This document shows, one piece after another, positions 59,892 through 64,000 of a DNA stretch of 64,000 bases. How positions within the stretch are numbered: the stretch's first letter is position 1; every line of letters starts with the position of its first letter. The translations under genes were made by a program, and so were the position numbers. The stretch is taken from positions 1 to 64,000 of the forward strand of contig JAGAJB010000038.1 in NCBI GenBank assembly GCA_017626295.1, written 5' to 3'. Origin of the DNA: Clostridia bacterium. GTDB lineage: Bacteria > Bacillota > Clostridia > Oscillospirales > Acutalibacteraceae. Below the pieces are notes generated by a model. That model had not been told where the DNA came from, did no database searches, and saw only the letters and a program-made list of their open reading frames with translations.

Positions 59892-62111
59892 GTGTCGCGA
59901 GTAAATTCAAAACTAAAAAAAAGATGTGCAAGTGCAATAGCATTTATTTTAATATTCGGTTTCGGTCTTGATATTTGCCGACTTTTCTATTTTCAGGTCA
60001 TAAAATCCGAAGAATATAAAACTGCCGCTGAAGCACAACAGTTAAGTGATACCGTCATTTCCGCAGACCGCGGAGTGATTTACGATGCAAGCATGAACGT
60101 GCTTGCTGAAAGTGCATCGGCTTGGCTTGTTTATGTTAACCCTTCAAAGATTAAAGACGATGCGCAGAAAAATCTCGTTGCAACAGGTCTTGCGAAGATT
60201 TTGGGCGATGTTAAAGCCGAAACTATTAGTGAAAAAATCAGTAATAATAAGTACAGTTACGTAAAAATCAAAGGTCGCATTGAGTATAACGAAAAAACCG
60301 CTATTTCGGAGTTCGTTAAAGAAAATGAACTTTACGAAGTTATAGGGCTTGACCCGGATACAAAAAGATATTATCCTTTCGGGAATTTCGCATCTACCGT
60401 TATCGGTATGACCAATAGCGATAATAACGGCAGAGCAGGTATTGAACTTAAATATAACGATACTTTAACAGGTGTTCCCGGCAGAATAATAACCGCAAAA
60501 GATGCCAACAGCGGACTTATGTCAAGTAATTACGAAACAAAGTTCGATGCAGAGCAGGGCACAAGCCTTGTGCTGACTATTGATAAAACTATTCAGTATT
60601 ACCTTGAAAAAGGTCTTGCACAGGCTGTTACGGATAATGATGCCGCATCAGCATACGGAATAGTTATGGACGTTGACACAGGTGCTATTCTTGCAATGGC
60701 AACAATGCCCGACTATGATTTGAATGAGCCGTCTGTTATTAAAGATAAAGAAATTTTAGAGGAACTTGCAAAAATCAAGGACGAGGATGAATATGACGCT
60801 GCATACAATAACGCGGTTTACCTTATGTGGCGTAACAGAGCCATAAGCGATACTTATGAGCCCGGTTCTGTTTTCAAGATATTTACCGCCGCCGCAGGAC
60901 TTGAAGAAGGCGTAGTTTCTTCTGATTCTTCTTATAATTGCACAGGCTCTATACGTGTTGCGGATAATACCATTCACTGCCACAAACACGAAGGTCACGG
61001 TGTTCAGAGTTTCTCCGAGGGTCTTATGAATTCCTGTAACCCGTTCTTTATTACAATAGGTCAGGAACTGGGCACAGAGCGATTCTATAAATATTTTGAA
61101 GCATTCGGCTTTACTGAAAAAGCAGGTGTGGATTTACCTGCTGAGGCAACACCTACTGCGGATGTTACATACCATTCCAAAGAAAATATGGGTATTGCCC
61201 AACTTTCTTCAAGTGCATTCGGTCAGACTTTCCAGGTTAGTGCCATTCAGATGATTACCGCTGTTTCTGCAGTTGCTAACGGCGGAAAACTTATGCAACC
61301 TTATGTTGTTGCAAAGAAACTCGACCAGGACGGTAACACCGTTTACGAAACAACCCCCACCGTTAAAAGACAGGTTATTTCCGAAAGCACAAGCAAAACG
61401 GTTATAGAAATGATGGAAAAGGTTGTTGCCGAGGGTACAGGTAAAAACGCCTATATTCCCGGTTACCGTGTTGCAGGTAAAACAGGTACATCTGAAAAAC
61501 TTACGGTTGACGGTGAATATATCGCATCATTCGTTGGTTGCGCTCCTGCTGATGACCCTCAGATAGCAGTGCTTATAATTATCGACGAACCTCAGGGTTA
61601 TATCCACGGCGGCGGTGCTATTGCGGCGCCTGTTGCAGGATCTGTTATGGAGCAAACCCTTAAATATATGAATGTTGAGCCTGTCTATACAGACGAAGAA
61701 CTTTCAAAACTTAACGCAACAACTCCCGGTGTCAGCGGTTTAACGGTAAGTGCCGCTAAAACAACTCTTTCGGAGCAAGACTTTACTGCACGTGTGGTCG
61801 GTAACGGCGAAAAGGTTATTTCACAGTATCCCATTAAAGGGCAGAGTATTCCTATGGGCGGTGTGGTTATTCTGTATACAGAAACAGATAATAACGATAC
61901 CACGTCAACAGTGCCCGACCTTACAGGCCTCAGCATAAGCGAAGCAAATCAGCGAGCAGTAAATTCGGGTTATAATATTAAAGTTTCGGGTGCATCGCTT
62001 GACAGCGAAGTGGTTTCGTACAGACAGAGCGTTGAGGAAGGCACAAAGGCGGAACTCGGTTCTACCATTACTGTTTACTTTAAAACAACAACAGGCGTTC
62101 AGGACGACTGA
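59892..62111 (+). CDS. Class B penicillin-binding protein with PASTA domains (FtsI/SpoVD-like)
   Basis: A 739-residue transpeptidase. One N-terminal helix (about 12-35), a dimerisation domain (about 52-215), a catalytic domain with SxxK at S326-K329 (GSVFK), SxN at S381-N383 (SCN) and KTG at 530-532, and two C-terminal PASTA repeats (about 600-660 and 668-735). It cross-links septal peptidoglycan (PBP2B type) or spore cortex (SpoVD type); the two cannot be separated here because only one such gene is in the cluster. The start is GTG 59892 with AAAGGGG upstream. Confidence 0.92.
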   Translation: MSRVNSKLKKRCASAIAFILIFGFGLDICRLFYFQVIKSEEYKTAAEAQQLSDTVISADRGVIYDASMNVLAESASAWLVYVNPSKIKDDAQKNLVATGLAKILGDVKAETISEKISNNKYSYVKIKGRIEYNEKTAISEFVKENELYEVIGLDPDTKRYYPFGNFASTVIGMTNSDNNGRAGIELKYNDTLTGVPGRIITAKDANSGLMSSNYETKFDAEQGTSLVLTIDKTIQYYLEKGLAQAVTDNDAASAYGIVMDVDTGAILAMATMPDYDLNEPSVIKDKEILEELAKIKDEDEYDAAYNNAVYLMWRNRAISDTYEPGSVFKIFTAAAGLEEGVVSSDSSYNCTGSIRVADNTIHCHKHEGHGVQSFSEGLMNSCNPFFITIGQELGTERFYKYFEAFGFTEKAGVDLPAEATPTADVTYHSKENMGIAQLSSSAFGQTFQVSAIQMITAVSAVANGGKLMQPYVVAKKLDQDGNTVYETTPTVKRQVISESTSKTVIEMMEKVVAEGTGKNAYIPGYRVAGKTGTSEKLTVDGEYIASFVGCAPADDPQIAVLIIIDEPQGYIHGGGAIAAPVAGSVMEQTLKYMNVEPVYTDEELSKLNATTPGVSGLTVSAAKTTLSEQDFTARVVGNGEKVISQYPIKGQSIPMGGVVILYTETDNNDTTSTVPDLTGLSISEANQRAVNSGYNIKVSGASLDSEVVSYRQSVEEGTKAELGSTITVYFKTTTGVQDD

Positions 62112-62145
62112 TTTATAAAGGTCATAAGGTAAAGGAGTTAAGAAA

Positions 62146-63564
62146 ATGCTTTTATCAGAACTTTTAAAAGGTATAAATATTTTATCAGAGTACGAGGATA
62201 GAGAGATTTCTGATGTAACCGATAAAACCCATAAAATTTCCGAGGGTTGCGCCTTCGTTTGTGTAGTTGGTGCTCGTTTCGACGGTCACTCTTTTGCGGA
62301 AAACGCAGTCAAAGAAGGTGCAAAAGCGGTTATAGTTTCAAGGGATTTAGGTCTTAAAGAGCAGATTTTGGTTGAAAATACACGTGAAGCCTATGCAATT
62401 ATGTGTAAAAATCTTTGCGGTTGCGCCGTTGATAAACTTACTGTTATTGGTATAACGGGCACTAACGGAAAAACAACAACTGCATTCGTTATTAAAGATA
62501 TACTTTCTTCTCTCGGTATTAAAAGCGGTCTTATCGGTACAGTTAAAAATATGGTAGGGGATCGTGAATTCCATACCGAACTTACCACCCCCGACCCTTA
62601 CGATATGCACGCACTTTTCAAAATGATGGTGGATGACGGCATAAAGTATTGCGTTATGGAGACGTCCTCCCAGGCGTTCCATCAGATGCGCCTTGCAGGA
62701 ATACATTTTGAAACAGGCGTTTTTACAAACCTTACACAAGACCATCTTGATTATCACGGCACTATTGAGGAATACAAACGCTGTAAAAAAACACTCTTTC
62801 TTAACTGTGACAAGGCAGTTATAAACGCTGATGATGAAACAGGGGCTTATATGAGCGACGGTATAACTGCCGAGGTTAAAACTTACGGTATAAATACCCC
62901 TTGTGACTATAAAGCAGAGAATGCGGAATTTTTCGCTGACAGAGTTGAATATGATTTAAACGGAGAAAGGGTGATTTTCAATATCCCCGGCGGTTTCTCG
63001 GTTTATAATTCACTTTGTGCAATAGGTGCTGTTTGCTCACTCGGTTTCGGTTTTACTGAGGTTGTCAACGCAATTTCCGATGCGTCAACCGTTAAAGGCA
63101 GACTTGAACTTTTAAAAACAAATACAGATTACGGTGTAATTATAGATTACGCCCACACTCCCGACGGACTCGAAAAGGCTCTTAACGCGGTACGCGGTTT
63201 CACTAAGGGCAGGGTAATTACTCTTTTCGGTTGCGGTGGTGACAGAGATAAAACCAAACGTCCCAAAATGGGCAGAATGGCTACGGATTTATCGGATATT
63301 GTTGTTGTTACAACCGATAACCCCCGTACAGAAGACCCCGATGAAATCATAAAAGAAATTCTTATAGGTACAGTCGGCTCAAAAGCGGAAGTTATTTCCA
63401 TTACCGACAGAAGCGAAGCAATTGCCTACGCTTTAAAAATTGCAAAAGCAGGGGATACAATTCTTCTTGCAGGTAAGGGTCACGAAACTTATCAGGTAAT
63501 AGGCAAAGAACGCGTTCATTATGACGAGCGTGAAGTCGTTGCAGATATATTATCGAAAATGTAA
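62146..63564 (+). CDS. murE: UDP-MurNAc-L-Ala-D-Glu:meso-diaminopimelate ligase MurE
   Basis: A 472-residue Mur ligase. ATP-binding GITGTNGKTTTAF is near residues 104-116, the carbamylated-lysine region and HLDYHGTIEEY follow, and the substrate-selecting motif DNPR is present in TTDNPRTEDPDEII near 386. DNPR indicates meso-diaminopimelate rather than lysine. AAAGGAG precedes ATG 62146. Confidence 0.96.
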   Translation: MLLSELLKGINILSEYEDREISDVTDKTHKISEGCAFVCVVGARFDGHSFAENAVKEGAKAVIVSRDLGLKEQILVENTREAYAIMCKNLCGCAVDKLTVIGITGTNGKTTTAFVIKDILSSLGIKSGLIGTVKNMVGDREFHTELTTPDPYDMHALFKMMVDDGIKYCVMETSSQAFHQMRLAGIHFETGVFTNLTQDHLDYHGTIEEYKRCKKTLFLNCDKAVINADDETGAYMSDGITAEVKTYGINTPCDYKAENAEFFADRVEYDLNGERVIFNIPGGFSVYNSLCAIGAVCSLGFGFTEVVNAISDASTVKGRLELLKTNTDYGVIIDYAHTPDGLEKALNAVRGFTKGRVITLFGCGGDRDKTKRPKMGRMATDLSDIVVVTTDNPRTEDPDEIIKEILIGTVGSKAEVISITDRSEAIAYALKIAKAGDTILLAGKGHETYQVIGKERVHYDEREVVADILSKM

Positions 63565-63596
63565 CACTATTTTGTTGCTATTAGGATGATTTTGGT

Positions 63597-64000
63597 ATGA
63601 AAAAGATTTCAATTAAAGATATAGCAGAGTTTTGTTCATCAAAAACAACTTTAACAGGGGAAATCAGTAAAATTTCAACGGACAGTCGTGATATTGATGA
63701 AAATACCCTTTTTGTTGCCCTTATAGGCGAGCGTTTTGATGCCCACGATTTCGTTGAAGATGTACTTAAAAAAGGCGCAAAAGCCGTTGTATGCAGTAAG
63801 CCTATGGGTGATGATGAACGCATAATATATGTTGAAAACACAGGTAAAGCCCTTCTCGACATTGCACACGGATACAGAAAAATGTTCAATATTCCTTTTA
63901 TTGGCCTTACGGGAAGTGTGGGTAAAACAACAAGTAAAGGTATGATTTACTCCGTTGTAAAGAAAAAATTCAATACTTTGCGTACCGCAGGTAATCTTAA
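63597..64000 (+). CDS. murF: UDP-MurNAc-tripeptide:D-Ala-D-Ala ligase MurF, 5' part
   Basis: The first 134 codons of a Mur ligase cut by the window end. It starts MKKISIKDIAEF, has the N-domain ISTDSRDIDENTLFVALIGERFDAHDF and the P-loop GLTGSVGKTTSKGM near residues 102-115, a pattern typical of MurF. It adds D-Ala-D-Ala to complete the pentapeptide precursor. ATG 63597 follows AGGATG; it lies 32 bp after murE, in normal dcw order. Confidence 0.92.
   Translation, partial: MKKISIKDIAEFCSSKTTLTGEISKISTDSRDIDENTLFVALIGERFDAHDFVEDVLKKGAKAVVCSKPMGDDERIIYVENTGKALLDIAHGYRKMFNIPFIGLTGSVGKTTSKGMIYSVVKKKFNTLRTAGNL

Overview
The window reads as a chromosomal segment of a low-GC, spore-forming, Gram-positive Clostridia-type bacterium (Oscillospirales/Ruminococcaceae-like, probably a gut anaerobe; this placement is inferred). 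The evidence is spoIIID with a sigma-E-type promoter, a YlmC/YmxH sporulation protein, a lipoprotein PdaA-like deacetylase, a MurE with the meso-diaminopimelate DNPR motif, many sigma-A promoters of the TTGACA-17-TATAAT kind, strong AGGAGG ribosome binding sites and frequent TTG/GTG starts. It is mostly core genome with short, compact operons separated by hairpin terminators. I saw no rRNA, tRNA, insertion sequence, prophage or CRISPR array.

Layout. 0-9 kb: a TetR regulator, DUF1015 and DUF2461 proteins, a DUF3048 lipoprotein with a polytopic GT-C-like membrane protein, an M14 peptidase, and a Y-family polymerase under a promoter carrying two LexA boxes, followed by ylmC. 9-13.5 kb: a two-gene glycan operon (GH38 alpha-mannosidase, then GH33 sialidase). 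13.6-20.5 kb: uvrB-uvrA, a membrane M28 peptidase and a PHP phosphoesterase. 20.6-26 kb: a Gfo/Idh/MocA oxidoreductase with a small membrane protein, then a strongly promoted cassette of three different extended SDR enzymes. 26-36 kb: spoIIID, a lipoprotein, a WYL regulator, the operon mreB-like/polA/rimI/tsaD, trmL with a pyridoxal kinase, a 67-residue membrane protein, and a PdaA-like deacetylase.

36-44 kb: an MBOAT plus DHHW pair for O-acylation of an exported polymer, a highly expressed pair of a NifU/IscU-like scaffold and a GGGtGRT protein (family of unknown function), a secreted beta-helix protein, and an orphan PduL phosphotransacylase. 44-54 kb: a stress-response locus with a two-component system, a compact type I toxin-antitoxin locus, an ABC ATPase, two paralogous double-FtsX permeases and a membrane-anchored extracellular protein. 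The same 17-bp sequence lies upstream of both the two-component operon and the ABC operon, so the regulator probably controls both. 54-57.7 kb: two XRE regulators, pncB and a stand-alone condensation-like protein. 57.8-64 kb: the start of the division/cell-wall cluster (mraZ, rsmH, ftsL, a PASTA-type transpeptidase, murE, murF running off the end).

The least explained items are the 28-residue toxin locus, whose toxin mRNA and antisense RNA start with nearly the same leader sequence; the scaffold/GGGtGRT pair; the three-SDR cassette, whose first enzyme carries a metal-ligand-depleted zinc-ribbon-like tail; and a divergent MreB paralogue placed ahead of polA. Functions are assigned by reading motifs by eye; no database search was run.
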